A stretch of DNA of 64,000 nt from Rheinheimera sp. MMS21-TC3 (lineage in GTDB: Bacteria > Pseudomonadota > Gammaproteobacteria > Enterobacterales > Alteromonadaceae), in assembly GCF_032229285.1 (NCBI RefSeq), contig NZ_CP135084.1, forward strand, positions 2,666,001-2,730,000. The letters are read 5' to 3'. Of the stretch, positions 48,607 through 58,699 are shown in pieces. Numbering within the stretch: position 1 is the first letter of the stretch; each line of letters opens with the position of its first letter. The position numbers and the translations under genes were made by a program. The notes below the pieces were generated by a model. The model had not been told where the DNA came from. It worked only from the letters and a program-made list of their open reading frames with translations, and did no database searches.

Positions 48607-50349
48607 ATGCGCAGCAGCCAGTATTTACTTTCAACCGTTAAAGAAACACCAGCAGATGCTGAAGTTATTAGTCATAAGCTTATGCTGCGTGCAGGTATGA
48701 TCCGACGCGTGGCATCAGGCATGTATACCTATTTGCCCACAGGTGTAAGGGTATTGCGTAAAGTTGAACAGATAGTTCGCGAAGAAATGAACAAAGCCGG
48801 CGCGATTGAAGTATTAATGCCAATGGTGCAACCGTCCGAGTTATGGCAAGAATCAGGCCGCTGGGACAAGATGGATGCGGAATTGTTACGCTTTAAAGAT
48901 CGACATAATCGTGATTTTGTACTTGGCCCAACCCACGAAGAAGTGATTACCGATTTAGTGCGCCGTGAAGTTACTAGTTATAAACAGCTTCCGCTAAATT
49001 TATTTCAAATTCAAACTAAATTCCGTGATGAACGTCGGCCCCGTTTTGGCGTAATGCGTGCCCGCGAATTTTTAATGAAGGATGCCTATTCTTTTCATTT
49101 AAGCCAAGAGTGTTTGCAAAAAACCTATGATGCAATGTATCAAGCTTATTGTAATATTTTTAATCGTTTAGGCTTAAACTTCCGCCCTGTATTAGCTGAC
49201 ACCGGCGCCATAGGCGGCAGCATGTCACATGAGTTCCATGTCCTTGCCGCATCAGGGGAAGACGCTATCGCCTTTTCTGATGGCAGTGATTATGCCGCTA
49301 ACATTGAAATGGCCGAAGCTATAGCGCCAAATACAGAACGACCAGCACCTAGCCAAACTATGGCAGAAGTAGCTACACCAAATGTAGGTACTGTAGCCGA
49401 GGTTGCTCAGTTACTGAATGTCGCGCCACAACAAATAGCTAAAACCCTTTATGTTCATGCCGCTGAAGATCAAGCCAAGCAAAGCGCTAATAGTGCTGAG
49501 AAAGTACAATTAGTAGCCTTAGTCTTACGTGGAGATCATGAATTAAACGAAATTAAAGCGGAAAAACTAGCCCAAGTAAAATCCCCCTTACAATTTGCTA
49601 CTGAACAAGAGTTACAAGATATCCTTGGTGCCGGTGCAGGTTCGGTAGGCCCGGTTAATGTTGATCTGACTATTATTGTCGATCGTAGCGTTGCTGTAGC
49701 CGCAGACTTTGTAGTAGGCGCAAATAAAGATGGTTACCACTTAACTGGCGTCAACTGGGATCGTGATATTAAGCACTATCAAATCGCTGATTTGCGTAAT
49801 ATTGTAGAAGGTGATCCCAGCCCTTGTGGTAAAGGCAAACTAGTGATTAAACGCGGCATTGAAGTAGGCCATATCTTCCAGTTAGGCGAAACCTATTCTC
49901 AAGCTTTAAAAGCTGGCGTGCTAAATGAAGCAGGCAAGCATCAAATAATGACTATGGGCTGTTATGGTGTCGGCGTATCCCGCATTATTGCCGCAGCAAT
50001 AGAACAAAACCATGATGACAATGGCATTATTTGGCCAGACGCTATAGCGCCTTTCCAAATTGCATTGATACCAATGAATATGCATAAGTCTGTACGGATT
50101 GAAGAAGCCACTATTCAGTTATATAACCAATTAACAGCGGCAGGTTTTGAAGTCTTATTTGATGATCGTAAAGAGCGCCCAGGCGTTATGTTTGCCGATA
50201 TAGAACTGATGGGTATTCCACACAGTATTGTTATTGGCGAGCGTAATTTAGATAACCAACAAGTTGAATATAAAAATCGCCGCAGTGGTGAAAAGCAATT
50301 ATTAAATTTAGCTGACGTTGTTAGTGTTATGCAGCAAAACTTAGCTTAA
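48607..50349 (+). CDS. proS: Prolyl-tRNA synthetase
   Basis: Class II synthetase charging tRNA-Pro. Motifs seen: [20 protein letters not shown], motif 1 [16 protein letters not shown], motif 2 [20 protein letters not shown], and motif 3 [16 protein letters not shown] YbaK-type editing domain of about 180 residues is inserted in the middle (INS), as in E. coli-type ProS. The anticodon-binding domain is C-terminal. The length of 580 is slightly longer than E. coli (572), owing to an Ala/Glu/Gln-rich stretch in the editing domain. Confidence 0.96.
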   Translation: MRSSQYLLSTVKETPADAEVISHKLMLRAGMIRRVASGMYTYLPTGVRVLRKVEQIVREEMNKAGAIEVLMPMVQPSELWQESGRWDKMDAELLRFKDRHNRDFVLGPTHEEVITDLVRREVTSYKQLPLNLFQIQTKFRDERRPRFGVMRAREFLMKDAYSFHLSQECLQKTYDAMYQAYCNIFNRLGLNFRPVLADTGAIGGSMSHEFHVLAASGEDAIAFSDGSDYAANIEMAEAIAPNTERPAPSQTMAEVATPNVGTVAEVAQLLNVAPQQIAKTLYVHAAEDQAKQSANSAEKVQLVALVLRGDHELNEIKAEKLAQVKSPLQFATEQELQDILGAGAGSVGPVNVDLTIIVDRSVAVAADFVVGANKDGYHLTGVNWDRDIKHYQIADLRNIVEGDPSPCGKGKLVIKRGIEVGHIFQLGETYSQALKAGVLNEAGKHQIMTMGCYGVGVSRIIAAAIEQNHDDNGIIWPDAIAPFQIALIPMNMHKSVRIEEATIQLYNQLTAAGFEVLFDDRKERPGVMFADIELMGIPHSIVIGERNLDNQQVEYKNRRSGEKQLLNLADVVSVMQQNLA

Positions 50350-50365
50350 TATCGCTCTAAATAGC

Positions 50366-50394
50366 AAAAGGCAGCGAAGTTCGCTGCCTTTTTT
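50366..50394. terminator. Terminator between convergent proS and NSS transporter
   Basis: AAAAGGCAGCGAA pairs with TTCGCTGCCTTTT around a minimal loop (GCAGCGAAGTTCGCTGC core), followed by T-runs. It lies 17 nt after proS. Confidence 0.85.
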
Positions 50395-50421
50395 GTTCTT
50401 ACTACTACCTATAAAACCTCA

Positions 50422-51852
50422 TTAAAACAATAAGTTTTTGCCAAAGAAAATAGTAGAAACAGTATTAATAAATATCACCACTAAAATTAATGGAATAAAG
50501 GTACCAAGTGAAAAATTCACATATTTTTGTAAAAATGAGCCAGCAAAGCTACTATTTCCTTGGCTAATTTCGGCATCAAAACTCACTTTTTTCCAACGAT
50601 AAATAACAAACATACATAGCAAAAAGCCATTTAATGGCAGTATCGTTTCATAAAAAATATCATAAATTAAATCGAAGAATGATTTAGTGATCGGTAAACC
50701 ATCGGCACCTGCACCATAACTAGTTAAGCTGGTAAATACATCCACCCGACCAAAGGATAAAGCGCTAATAATTGCGAGTACTATCATCACAGCACCTAAG
50801 GAATATAAAGCCCTACGACGACTCACGCCCTTGCCATCCATTAAACTGGCTACTGGCACTTCAATAATGGATACTAAGGACGTTAATGCAGCAAAAAACA
50901 CCAATAAAAAGAAAAAGCTAGCAACAAAAGAAGCACCTAAATAACCAATATCTGCTTGCAAAGCTAAAAAGATTTTCGGTAAAAAAGTGAAAATCATACT
51001 AATACTAGACTCAGATAGCTCACTCATCTGAATATCTGGATTAAATGAAAATGCGGCAGGCAAAATTAATAATCCTGAGCAACAGGCGACTAATAACGAT
51101 AACCCCGCCACCATTTTACCTGCATGAACAATATTATTATTTTTTTGAATATAAGAGCCGTAGGTAATTAAAATACCCATAGCTAACGACAACGAGAAAA
51201 AAGCTTGAGCTAAAGCGCCATTTAATACTTGCCCTGTCATCTTGCTAAAGTCTGGCACTAAAAAATACTTAACTCCTAACATGGCATTATCTAGTGTAAG
51301 CACATAAGCCACTAAAATAATTAACATTAAAAACAATAATGGCATTAATACTTTAGCTGCTTTTTCTATGCCCTGTTTAACCCCACCTTGTAAAATAAGA
51401 AAGGTCAAGCCAACCACTATTGCCATATAAATAAACAGCTCATTGCTATTTATAAAGCTACCGAAGCTATTAGGCGCTGCCAACTCAGTTAATTGCCCCA
51501 TAGTCGACTTGGCTAAATAGCCAAAAATCCATACCGTTATTACTAAATAAAACACCGCTATCATAAAAGGCGTTAATACCGATAACCAACCTACGCCACG
51601 CCATGCTGCACTTTTACCTATTTCAGTATAAGCCCCTAACGGATTTTGCCGGGTATGGCGACCTAAACTCATTTCGGCCAGCATCACCGGCAAGCAGATA
51701 AAGAATACAAAAAAAGCGTACATAATAAGAAATGCAGCACCGCCATTTTTACTTGCCATCACCGGAAAAGCGACTAAATTACCGATGCCGACTGCTGATC
51801 CTGCCGCAGCTAATACAAAGCCGAGGCTAGAACTAAATTGTTCACGTTTCAT
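50422..51852 (-). CDS. Sodium-dependent neurotransmitter-symporter (NSS/SNF) family transporter
   Basis: LeuT-fold sodium symporter of 476 residues with about eleven to twelve membrane helices. The TM1 signature LGFVLAAAGSAVGIGNLVAF with its unwound Gly-rich part is intact, as is NGGAAFLIMYAFFVFFICLP (TM2). QAFFSLSLAMGILITYGSY forms the TM6 substrate region. Bacterial members often import amino acids; the substrate is not readable here. It lies convergent to proS, with a shared terminator. Confidence 0.9.
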   Translation of the reverse strand: MKREQFSSSLGFVLAAAGSAVGIGNLVAFPVMASKNGGAAFLIMYAFFVFFICLPVMLAEMSLGRHTRQNPLGAYTEIGKSAAWRGVGWLSVLTPFMIAVFYLVITVWIFGYLAKSTMGQLTELAAPNSFGSFINSNELFIYMAIVVGLTFLILQGGVKQGIEKAAKVLMPLLFLMLIILVAYVLTLDNAMLGVKYFLVPDFSKMTGQVLNGALAQAFFSLSLAMGILITYGSYIQKNNNIVHAGKMVAGLSLLVACCSGLLILPAAFSFNPDIQMSELSESSISMIFTFLPKIFLALQADIGYLGASFVASFFFLLVFFAALTSLVSIIEVPVASLMDGKGVSRRRALYSLGAVMIVLAIISALSFGRVDVFTSLTSYGAGADGLPITKSFFDLIYDIFYETILPLNGFLLCMFVIYRWKKVSFDAEISQGNSSFAGSFLQKYVNFSLGTFIPLILVVIFINTVSTIFFGKNLLF

Positions 51853-52049
51853 TGTTACGCGGACTCCCTGGGTTTTTATTATTAGAATATATTTTTTATT
51901 GTGTTTTGCATGCTAACAGGCAAATGCTGCAAATCCTAGTACCGCACTGCTCCAATGCGTTTAATAGCTTTATTTTAAAGCATTGGTTTAAGCTAGGTGT
52001 TCTGCTAAAGTTCAGGTTTTAATTTAGCTTGTTTAAAAGGTTTTATACC

Positions 52050-52349
52050 ATGCTTTATATGATTTACTCTGAAGATGCAGCCAATAGTCTAGCTCAGCGT
52101 TTAGCAACCAGACCCGCGCATTTAGCTCGTCTTGAACAATTAAAAGCAGAAAATAAATTATTTGTTGCTGGGCCATTACCGGCAACTGACAGTAATGATC
52201 TTGGTGATGCAGGCTTTACTGGCTCTTTAGTGATTGCTGAATTTACTAACTTAGAACAAGCACAACTCTGGGCCGATGCCGATCCTTACCTAGCAGCGGG
52301 TGTTTATGTAAAGTCGACGGTAAAACCTTTTAAAAAAGTACTGCCATAA
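52050..52349 (+). CDS. yciI: YciI family protein
   Basis: Small ferredoxin-like-fold protein of 99 residues. [37 protein letters not shown] and [20 protein letters not shown] match E. coli YciI almost end to end, including the conserved His/Asp pair (PAHLAR; WADADPY). Function is unclear; related proteins are dimeric enzymes. A longer in-frame start at 52029 is less likely because YciI proteins start MLY. It is followed 23 bp on by galE. Confidence 0.93.
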   Translation: MLYMIYSEDAANSLAQRLATRPAHLARLEQLKAENKLFVAGPLPATDSNDLGDAGFTGSLVIAEFTNLEQAQLWADADPYLAAGVYVKSTVKPFKKVLP

Positions 52350-52372
52350 GTTTTGCCACAAGGAAATAAGGC

Positions 52373-53386
52373 ATGGAATATATTTTACTCACCGGTGGTG
52401 CCGGCTATATTGGTAGCCATACCGCATTAGAACTAATTAACGCCGGCTTTAATGTTATTAGTTTTGATAACTACAGCAATAGCTCTACCGAAGCGTTAAA
52501 TCGGGTACAACAGCTTACTGGTAAGACAATCATTAGCATTGAAGGCGATATTCGTGATCCCGCCGCACTGCGCCAAGTGTTTACTAATTATAAAGTTACT
52601 GCCGTCGTTCACTTTGCTGGTTTAAAAGCCGTTGGGGAGTCTACTCAATACCCACTGCATTACTATGATAATAATGTGGTAGGCACAGTGACGCTATGCC
52701 AAGTTATGCGCGAGTTTAAGATTAAAAAATTGGTATTTAGCTCCTCCGCCACTGTTTATGGTGATGCCAAGCAAGTACCTATCCCTGAAACTGCACCACG
52801 TTCAGCTACTAACCCTTATGGCCAAAGTAAGCTGATGATTGAGCATATACTTGAAGATTTAGTTGCCGCAGAGCCTGACTGGGCTATTAGCCTATTACGC
52901 TATTTTAACCCTGTGGGTGCCCATCATAGTGGCCGCATTGGTGAAGATCCAAACGGTATTCCTAATAATTTAATGCCTTTTATTGCTCAAGTTGCTGTAG
53001 GTAAGCGTGCGCAATTAAGTGTATTTGGCAATGATTACCCAACCCCTGATGGTACCGGCGTACGTGATTATATCCATGTTGTAGATTTAGCCTTAGGCCA
53101 TGTTAAAGCCTTGCAATACCTAAGCAGAAATAACGGTGTTACTGCTATTAACTTAGGCACAGGTGTAGGTTATAGCGTGCTAGATATGGTAAACGCCTTT
53201 AGCCAAGTCAATAACGTCGCTGTACCTTATCAAATTGTACCGCGCCGCCCCGGTGATATTGCCACTTGCTACGCCCAACCGGATGAAGCCGCAACTTTAC
53301 TAGGTTGGCGAGCTGAAAAAACGCTAGAAGATATGGTGCGTGATAGCTGGCATTGGCAATCTAGCAACCCTAATGGTTATAAATAA
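52373..53386 (+). CDS. galE: UDP-glucose 4-epimerase
   Basis: Interconverts UDP-glucose and UDP-galactose with bound NAD. The Rossmann motif LLTGGAGYIGSHTALELINA, catalytic Ser/Thr (FSSSATVYGD) and YGQSK Tyr-Lys pair are present, with YFNPVGAHHSGRIGEDPNGI and GTGVRDYIHVVDLALGH downstream. The length of 337 is normal. AAGGAAATAAGGC before the ATG gives a strong ribosome site. No galK/galT nearby, so it likely supplies envelope sugars together with manB/manC. Confidence 0.95.
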   Translation: MEYILLTGGAGYIGSHTALELINAGFNVISFDNYSNSSTEALNRVQQLTGKTIISIEGDIRDPAALRQVFTNYKVTAVVHFAGLKAVGESTQYPLHYYDNNVVGTVTLCQVMREFKIKKLVFSSSATVYGDAKQVPIPETAPRSATNPYGQSKLMIEHILEDLVAAEPDWAISLLRYFNPVGAHHSGRIGEDPNGIPNNLMPFIAQVAVGKRAQLSVFGNDYPTPDGTGVRDYIHVVDLALGHVKALQYLSRNNGVTAINLGTGVGYSVLDMVNAFSQVNNVAVPYQIVPRRPGDIATCYAQPDEAATLLGWRAEKTLEDMVRDSWHWQSSNPNGYK

Positions 53387-53476
53387 AGCTGCATCTAATA
53401 CTCGACTTCAGCTTTACAAGTCAACCAAGATTACCTAATGTCCTGTGCATACCCTAATGCGCAGGACCATGCCACT

Positions 53477-54301
53477 ATGACATCTTTATCTGCTTTAACC
53501 CAGCACCCTAATATTAATAAGAAAGTGATTTGGATCACTGGCGCTTCAAGCGGAATAGGTGAAGCACTAGCTCGAGAGCTGGCGGCACTAGGCGCGGTAT
53601 TAATTTTAACTGCTCGTCGCGAAACGGAGTTAGCCCGCGTTTGTGCTAGCTTAACTAACCCACAGCAGCATTTATTATTACCCTTAGATATTACAGATGA
53701 CACTGCCATTAGTGCTGCTGTACAGACCATACAGCAACAAATTGGCGGCCTAGATTGGCTAATTAACAACGCTGGTATTAGTCAGCGCTCTTTAATTATT
53801 GACACTAGCTTAGAAACCGAGCGTAAACTGTTTGAAGTTGATTACTTTGCCCAAATAAACTTAACTCGCCAAGCCCTACCATTATTGTTAGCTGATGGCG
53901 GTGGCAAAGTTGTTTTTGTCTCTAGCGTAGCCGGCTTAGTAGGTACTCAATATCGTGCTGGTTATTCTGCGGCTAAAGCGGCTTTACATCTTTGGGCCAA
54001 TAGCTTGCGCGCCGAATTATTTGACCAAGGCCTAAAAGTAGCCACTATTTTCCCTGGCTTTGTAAAAACTCAGGTATCACATAATGCTTTAATCGGTGAT
54101 GGTAGTGCTTTAGGTGAAATGGACGAGGCTCAAGCTAAGGCTATGACTGCAGAAAAATTTGCCCAAAAAACGGTAACAGCATTAATTAAAGATAAAAACT
54201 ATATTGTTATTGGAGGGGTAAAAGAACGTTTAGCCGCGGTAATGTCAAGACTATGGCCTAACTTACTGTACAAGATGATACGTAAAGCTAAAGTACGTTA
54301 A
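53477..54301 (+). CDS. Short-chain dehydrogenase of the DHRS7-like type
   Basis: Classical SDR with VIWITGASSGIGEALARELA (cofactor loop), NNAGIS, catalytic VSSVAGLVG and YSAAKAALH (Tyr/Lys), plus a C-terminal region with IFPGFVKTQVS. About 274 residues. It resembles eukaryote-like DHRS7B-type SDRs with unknown lipid or carbonyl substrates. The frame also opens at ATG 53438, adding 13 residues; I prefer 53477 because AGGA precedes it at 10 nt and the extra residues add no fold element. Confidence 0.82.
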   Translation: MTSLSALTQHPNINKKVIWITGASSGIGEALARELAALGAVLILTARRETELARVCASLTNPQQHLLLPLDITDDTAISAAVQTIQQQIGGLDWLINNAGISQRSLIIDTSLETERKLFEVDYFAQINLTRQALPLLLADGGGKVVFVSSVAGLVGTQYRAGYSAAKAALHLWANSLRAELFDQGLKVATIFPGFVKTQVSHNALIGDGSALGEMDEAQAKAMTAEKFAQKTVTALIKDKNYIVIGGVKERLAAVMSRLWPNLLYKMIRKAKVR

Positions 54302-54337
54302 CTTAGAACTATTAACGTACTTAGTGTTTAAACCAAC

Positions 54338-55384
54338 TTAACCTCTACCCTCACGAGTAGGTTTTTTCGCTGTTGGTTTTCTTACTGGTTTACGTCCAGC
54401 CGGTGTTTTTCCTGTGGCAGGTTTAGTCGGCTTTTGCTTAGGCCTAGGATCAGGCTTGGTCACGGGCTTAGTTGCTGGCTTGTCTGCAGCTGGCTTGTCA
54501 CCACGTTTATTCTCTGTTTTACTTGCCACTTGATGCTTACGAACAGCACGCCTCATACTTGCCATACGGCGACGACGTTCATTGCGATCTTCAGGTTTAA
54601 CTAAGCTTTGTTGTTCTTCGCGTAGACTTACTAATTTACGTAAATAGTTTACGTCTTCTAATGCGTATTCAGAATAACCACCAGCAGGCAAATGTTTTGG
54701 TAACAATAAATCACCATAACGCACTCGTATTAGTCGATTTACCACTGTGCCTTGCGACTCCCACATCCGTCTAACTTCACGGTTACGGCCTTCGGTAAGC
54801 ACAACATGAAACCAGCGGTTTAAACCTTCACCCGGTAGCGCTTTAATTTTCTTGAAATTAGCTTTACCGTCTTCTAATTCGACACCGGTTCTTAAGCGTT
54901 GGATCATGGCATCATTTACTTCACCAAATACCCGCACTGCATATTCACGCTCAACTTCAAATCGTGGGTGCATTAACCTATTCGCTAGCTCACCATCAGT
55001 AGTAAACAACAATAAGCCTGAGGTATTAATATCTAAACGACCAATGGCAATCCAGCGTGAACCTTTAATATTAGGTAAGCGGCTAAAAACAGTTGGCCTG
55101 CCCTCGGGATCTGTGCGTGAACATATTTCACCCTCAGGTTTATGATAAGCAATAACCCGGCAAATCTGATCAACTTTCGCCGTAATTTGCACCGGATGAC
55201 CATCAACTCTAATTTGCTGGTTCTCCGTGACTCGATCACCTAAAACAGCAGGTTTAGTATCAACCGTAACCCTACCACTGCTTATCCACTGTTCCATTTC
55301 CCGTCTTGAGCCCACACCAGCACTGGCTAAAACTTTTTGTAACTTCTCACCGACAACTTTTTTACTAGAACTTTTTTCACTCAT
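54338..55384 (-). CDS. rluB: 23S rRNA pseudouridine(2605) synthase RluB
   Basis: Makes pseudouridine at 23S rRNA position 2605 (E. coli numbering). An N-terminal S4 domain (EKLQKVLASAGVGSRREMEQ) is followed by the RsuA-type catalytic core with Asp118 in GRLDINTSGLLLFTTDGELA. The C-terminal ~90 residues are a low-complexity Lys/Arg/Pro/Thr tail, common in RluB and probably RNA-binding. The start overlaps the scpB stop as TAATG. Confidence 0.94.
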   Translation of the reverse strand: MSEKSSSKKVVGEKLQKVLASAGVGSRREMEQWISSGRVTVDTKPAVLGDRVTENQQIRVDGHPVQITAKVDQICRVIAYHKPEGEICSRTDPEGRPTVFSRLPNIKGSRWIAIGRLDINTSGLLLFTTDGELANRLMHPRFEVEREYAVRVFGEVNDAMIQRLRTGVELEDGKANFKKIKALPGEGLNRWFHVVLTEGRNREVRRMWESQGTVVNRLIRVRYGDLLLPKHLPAGGYSEYALEDVNYLRKLVSLREEQQSLVKPEDRNERRRRMASMRRAVRKHQVASKTENKRGDKPAADKPATKPVTKPDPRPKQKPTKPATGKTPAGRKPVRKPTAKKPTREGRG

Positions 55385-55968
55385 TAGTGTTTCTCCCCTG
55401 TCATCCCGACAGTGTCTGCTAAATCTATACTCATAGCCTGAAATTCAGGCAATGCAGGTAATTGGCTTAAATTTTGTAAGCCAAAATAATCTAAAAAAAT
55501 ATCAGTAGTAGCATAAAGACCAGGCCGGCCTGGCACTTCTTTATGGCCAACTAACTTTACCCACTCTCGGTCAACTAAAGTACGCATAATCTGACTGCTC
55601 ACCGACACACCACGGATGTCTTCAATTTCACCACGGGTAATGGGCTGGCGATAAGCTATTAAAGCTAAAGTCTCTAATACCGCTCGTGAATACCTAGGAG
55701 AACGCTCTGGCCATAACCGGGCTAAATAATCACTTAACTCAGGCTTGGTTTGAAAACGATAACCCGAAGCGGTTAAGTGTAAACTCACGCCACGGCCTGC
55801 GTAATCTGCAATAAGTTGCTCTAACACTGCGTTTAAGCGTTTTTTACTAACAGCTAAGCCTTCTAATACGGTTGCTTGCAGCTGAGCTGCGCTTAGCGGC
55901 TTATCTGCAGAGAAAATAGCCGCCTCAACTAATTGAGTTAGCTGAGCATCATTTATTTTCGTCGCCAT
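55384..55968 (-). CDS. scpB: Segregation and condensation protein ScpB
   Basis: Dimeric winged-helix (kleisin-associated) subunit of the SMC-ScpAB condensin. Two winged helices are visible: residues ~5-80 (LVEAAIFSADKPLSAAQLQA) and ~90-160 (ALETLALIAYRQPITRGEIE, DIRGVSVSSQIMRTLVDREW, GRPGLYATTDIFLDYFGL). The length of 194 is normal. It is between scpA and rluB with 1-nt overlaps at both ends. No smc gene is in the window. Confidence 0.94.
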   Translation of the reverse strand: MATKINDAQLTQLVEAAIFSADKPLSAAQLQATVLEGLAVSKKRLNAVLEQLIADYAGRGVSLHLTASGYRFQTKPELSDYLARLWPERSPRYSRAVLETLALIAYRQPITRGEIEDIRGVSVSSQIMRTLVDREWVKLVGHKEVPGRPGLYATTDIFLDYFGLQNLSQLPALPEFQAMSIDLADTVGMTGEKH

Positions 55969-56804
55969 TATGCCTCACTTATTGCCAGTTTGACATGTAT
56001 TTGCGCATAAGCTTCAACTTGAATAATGTCGATTAACTTTTCTTTACTTAGCTCTAATATAGCTAAAAAACTTACTACGACACCGGCACGACCTTCTTTC
56101 AGCTCAAAGCAAGCGGAAAAAGCCATATAACCACGGTGTTTAGCCAGCAAAGCCAATATTTGACTCATGCGCTCTCGAGTAGACAAGTTTTCACGCTTAA
56201 TATGGTGATGCTGGAAATTTTTGCTGCGTTTAACAATATCTTTTAAAGCTAAGGCTAAATCGGCTAGCTCAACATCTGGCAGTACCACTAAAGGCGCAAA
56301 ATTATCATCTAAACTGGCATTTGCAGTAAAAAAGTCCCGCTCATCACGCGGTAGCTCATCTAGTTCGGTCGCTGCTTGCTTATAAATTTCATACTCTTGT
56401 AAACGACGGATCAGCTCTGCTCTAGGGTCGGCTTCCTCTGCTTCTAAATCGCTATGGCGAGGTAGTAACAAGCGCGACTTTATTTCTGCTAACATGGCGG
56501 CCATCACTAAATACTCAGCCGCCAATTCAAAATTAAGGCCTTGCATAAGCTCGATATATTCCATGTATTGCAAGGTAATTTCGTTTACTGGTAAATCAAC
56601 AATATCAAACTTATGTTTGCGAATAATATACAACAGAAAATCTAAAGGTCCCTCAAAGGCATCGAGTAAAATCTCTAATGCCCCAGGTGGAATATATAAG
56701 TCTTCAGGTGATTGCATTACCGCTTCGCCGCGAACAAAAGCCAGTGGCAAAGGCTGCTGCACGGTTAATGCATCTAAAGCATTATTATTCACATTTTCAC
56801 TCAC
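55968..56804 (-). CDS. scpA: Segregation and condensation protein ScpA
   Basis: Kleisin subunit of the ScpAB complex. After a ~45-residue extension comes the kleisin core: FEGPLDFLLYIIRKHKFDIV, LPVNEITLQYMEYIELMQGL and ELAAEYLVMAAMLAEIKSRL, LLP. The C-terminal winged-helix part is also present. The length of 278 is normal. It begins with GTG at 56804, without a strong ribosome site, 18 nt after the yciO stop; translational coupling is possible. Confidence 0.93.
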   Translation of the reverse strand: MSENVNNNALDALTVQQPLPLAFVRGEAVMQSPEDLYIPPGALEILLDAFEGPLDFLLYIIRKHKFDIVDLPVNEITLQYMEYIELMQGLNFELAAEYLVMAAMLAEIKSRLLLPRHSDLEAEEADPRAELIRRLQEYEIYKQAATELDELPRDERDFFTANASLDDNFAPLVVLPDVELADLALALKDIVKRSKNFQHHHIKRENLSTRERMSQILALLAKHRGYMAFSACFELKEGRAGVVVSFLAILELSKEKLIDIIQVEAYAQIHVKLAISEA

Positions 56805-56821
56805 TAAATACTTAGCTCATG

Positions 56822-57442
56822 TTAATTAAAAGGCGAAATATCACCGCGGCCTTCACGAATGATAACGGGTCTATCTTCAGATAAGTCGACTACAGTTGTT
56901 GGTGCTTCACCAATAATGCCACCGTGCATAATTAAATCGACTTGCTTTTCTAACTGCATACGCATTTCATCAGGATCACTTTCGGCAAATCGTTCGCCTG
57001 GTAAAATTAAGCTAGTTGATAACATTGGCTCGCCCAATTCTTCTAATAAAGCTAGTGCCACTTTATGTTCAGGAATACGTAGGCCGATCGTTTTTTTCTT
57101 ATCATTTAATAGTCGTTTAGGTACTTCTTTAGTACCGCGTAAAATAAAAGTATAAGCGCCTGGCGTATTGTTTTTAATTAAACGAAAAGCGCTATTTTCT
57201 ACCTTGGCATAGACTGACAATTCAGATAAATCACGGCAAGTTAAGGTAAAGTCGTGATCACCGCTTATTTGTCTAATTTGTATAATACGCTCCATCGCGC
57301 CTTTGTTACCTACCGCACAGCCTAAAGCATAACCACTGTCGGTTGGGTAGATAACAACACCGCCTTGCAAAATAATTTGCGCCGCTTGCTTTAACAATCT
57401 CTGCTGTGGATTGTCTGGATGGATATGAAAAAATTGGCTCAT
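56822..57442 (-). CDS. yciO: YciO, Sua5/YrdC-family protein
   Basis: YrdC-like protein of 206 residues related to threonylcarbamoyl-AMP synthase. Seen: FFHIHPDNPQQRLLKQAAQI, GGVVIYPTDSGYALGCAVGN, RIIQIRQISGDHDFTLTCRD and KKTIGLRIPEHKVALALLEE. It lacks the Sua5 C-terminal domain and matches E. coli YciO by layout and location next to rnm. YciO activity is weaker or less defined than TsaC. Start ATG 57442. Confidence 0.93.
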   Translation of the reverse strand: MSQFFHIHPDNPQQRLLKQAAQIILQGGVVIYPTDSGYALGCAVGNKGAMERIIQIRQISGDHDFTLTCRDLSELSVYAKVENSAFRLIKNNTPGAYTFILRGTKEVPKRLLNDKKKTIGLRIPEHKVALALLEELGEPMLSTSLILPGERFAESDPDEMRMQLEKQVDLIMHGGIIGEAPTTVVDLSEDRPVIIREGRGDISPFN

Positions 57443-57496
57443 AGTTACTCTACTTTCGTTCTATTTTTAATTATTAGCAAAGGGGTTAATTAAAAA

Positions 57497-58360
57497 TTAA
57501 TTGCTTAAAGTCCCTTTTGCCGTTTGTGCTAACGGCCAATGTTGCCATACAGGAAGCACATCGTCAGGTAAATATAGGTTTTTTCCCAGCTCATTCCAAG
57601 TTGTTGGCTGATGAAAGTCTGATCCCACAGAAGCTGAAAAGCCATGCTGTTGGCATAAGGCCCATAAATCTCGGCGTTGCTGGGGTGTTTGCTGGGGTGA
57701 AATAATCTCAACAGCATCACCTTTAGCCGTAGCAAAATCGGCTAATAAACGTTTTAACCACTTAGTATTTATTTTATATTTTAGTGGGTGCGCCAGCACC
57801 GCTTCTCCGCCAGCAGCTTGGATCCACTGCACCGCTTCGGCCATCTCAACCCAGCTATTGGCTACATAGCCTATTTTGCCTCGGCCTAAAAACTTCTTAA
57901 ACACATTATTCATGCTATTGGCTTGACCAATGTTGACTAAGTGCCGCGCAAAATGAGTACGGGTTATGGCTGCACCGTTAGCAAGGGCTAACACCGCTGG
58001 CAATACATCCGGAATATTACTTTTAGCTAAACGATGTGCCATCTCTTCAGCCCGCTCTAATCGACGTTGCTGTTGACTGGCTAACTGCTGCAAAAATATT
58101 ACATTTGTTGGGTCAACATTTAAGCCAACAATATGAATTTCAAAGTTTTGCCAACTCGTTGAAATTTCAACACCATTTATCAGTTGCAACGGCAGTTGCT
58201 GCTTGGCAATGCTCTCTTTAGCTTCAACAAGTCCGGCTATAGTGTCATGATCGGTAATGGCTAAAACATCAACCCCCTTTTCTACTGCACGCAATACTAG
58301 TTCAGTAGGGGAAAGCACACCATCAGAACAATGGCTATGGCTGTGTAAATCAATTTTCAT
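57497..58360 (-). CDS. rnm: PHP-domain 5'-3' exoribonuclease RNase AM
   Basis: Formerly YciV/TrpH; matures the 5' ends of 5S and other rRNAs in E. coli. The PHP metal motifs are IDLHSHSHCSDGVLSPTELV, AITDHDTIAGL and the late HPLKYK and SVGSDFHQPTTWNELG. The 287-residue protein starts at ATG 58360, which has GAGG 5 nt upstream; a GTG two codons earlier overlaps that site. It is divergent from the trp operon, as in E. coli. Confidence 0.93.
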   Translation of the reverse strand: MKIDLHSHSHCSDGVLSPTELVLRAVEKGVDVLAITDHDTIAGLVEAKESIAKQQLPLQLINGVEISTSWQNFEIHIVGLNVDPTNVIFLQQLASQQQRRLERAEEMAHRLAKSNIPDVLPAVLALANGAAITRTHFARHLVNIGQANSMNNVFKKFLGRGKIGYVANSWVEMAEAVQWIQAAGGEAVLAHPLKYKINTKWLKRLLADFATAKGDAVEIISPQQTPQQRRDLWALCQQHGFSASVGSDFHQPTTWNELGKNLYLPDDVLPVWQHWPLAQTAKGTLSN

Positions 58361-58511
58361 TGGCACCTCAAATTATATCGCTATTGTCGCACAGCAAACC
58401 AGAAGCACAAAATATGTAGTGAATATAGGGAGTAATTTGAGCCACGTTAGGCCATAAAGAGTGCCAAAAAGATCTTTTATTACATTTTTATCACTTTTTC
58501 TGCTCTGGGAC

Positions 58512-58541
58512 TTGACTAGACGGCTAGTTTTGCGGTTTGAT
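58512..58541 (+). promoter_or_regulatory. trp operon promoter with TrpR operator
   Basis: A -35-like TTGACT (58512-58517) overlaps ACTAG-ACGG-CTAGT (58515-58528), which repeats the two CTAG half-sites with the 4-bp spacing of the E. coli trp operator. A weak -10-like TTTGAT lies at 58536-58541 (18-bp spacer). The operator match is more certain than the -10 element. Confidence 0.72.
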
Positions 58542-58575
58542 GTTGGCAACTTAACTAATACTGATGTAATTACTA

Positions 58576-58641
58576 ATGCAATTTACAACAAACTTAACCT
58601 TAATCAATTGGTGGTGGCACATTCCCAACGGGCGTGTGTAA
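58576..58641 (+). CDS. trpL: trp operon leader peptide TrpL
   Basis: A 21-residue peptide, MQFTTNLTLINWWWHIPNGR-V, with three successive TGG codons at 58609-58617. It lies between the operator and a terminator hairpin upstream of trpE. Ribosome stalling at the Trp codons would leave the antiterminator free to form. This short gene is below the usual ORF length cut. Confidence 0.92.
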   Translation: MQFTTNLTLINWWWHIPNGRV

Positions 58642-58699
58642 GGCGTTGTATTAGCTGTAATTACCTAAAGCCCGTTTTCGCAAGAAGCGGGCTTTTTTT
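58618..58699 (+). promoter_or_regulatory. trp attenuator (pause, antiterminator and terminator hairpins)
   Basis: Three alternative pairings can be drawn. Pause hairpin: CACA/TGTG plus CCC/GGG at 58618-58638. Antiterminator: AACGGGC (58627-58633) with GCCCGTT (58670-58676), perfect. Terminator: AAAGCCCG/CGGGCTTT at 58667-58694, with an inner weak stem and a T7 run after it. The antiterminator uses the left arm of the terminator, so the two exclude each other as in enteric trp leaders. Confidence 0.88.
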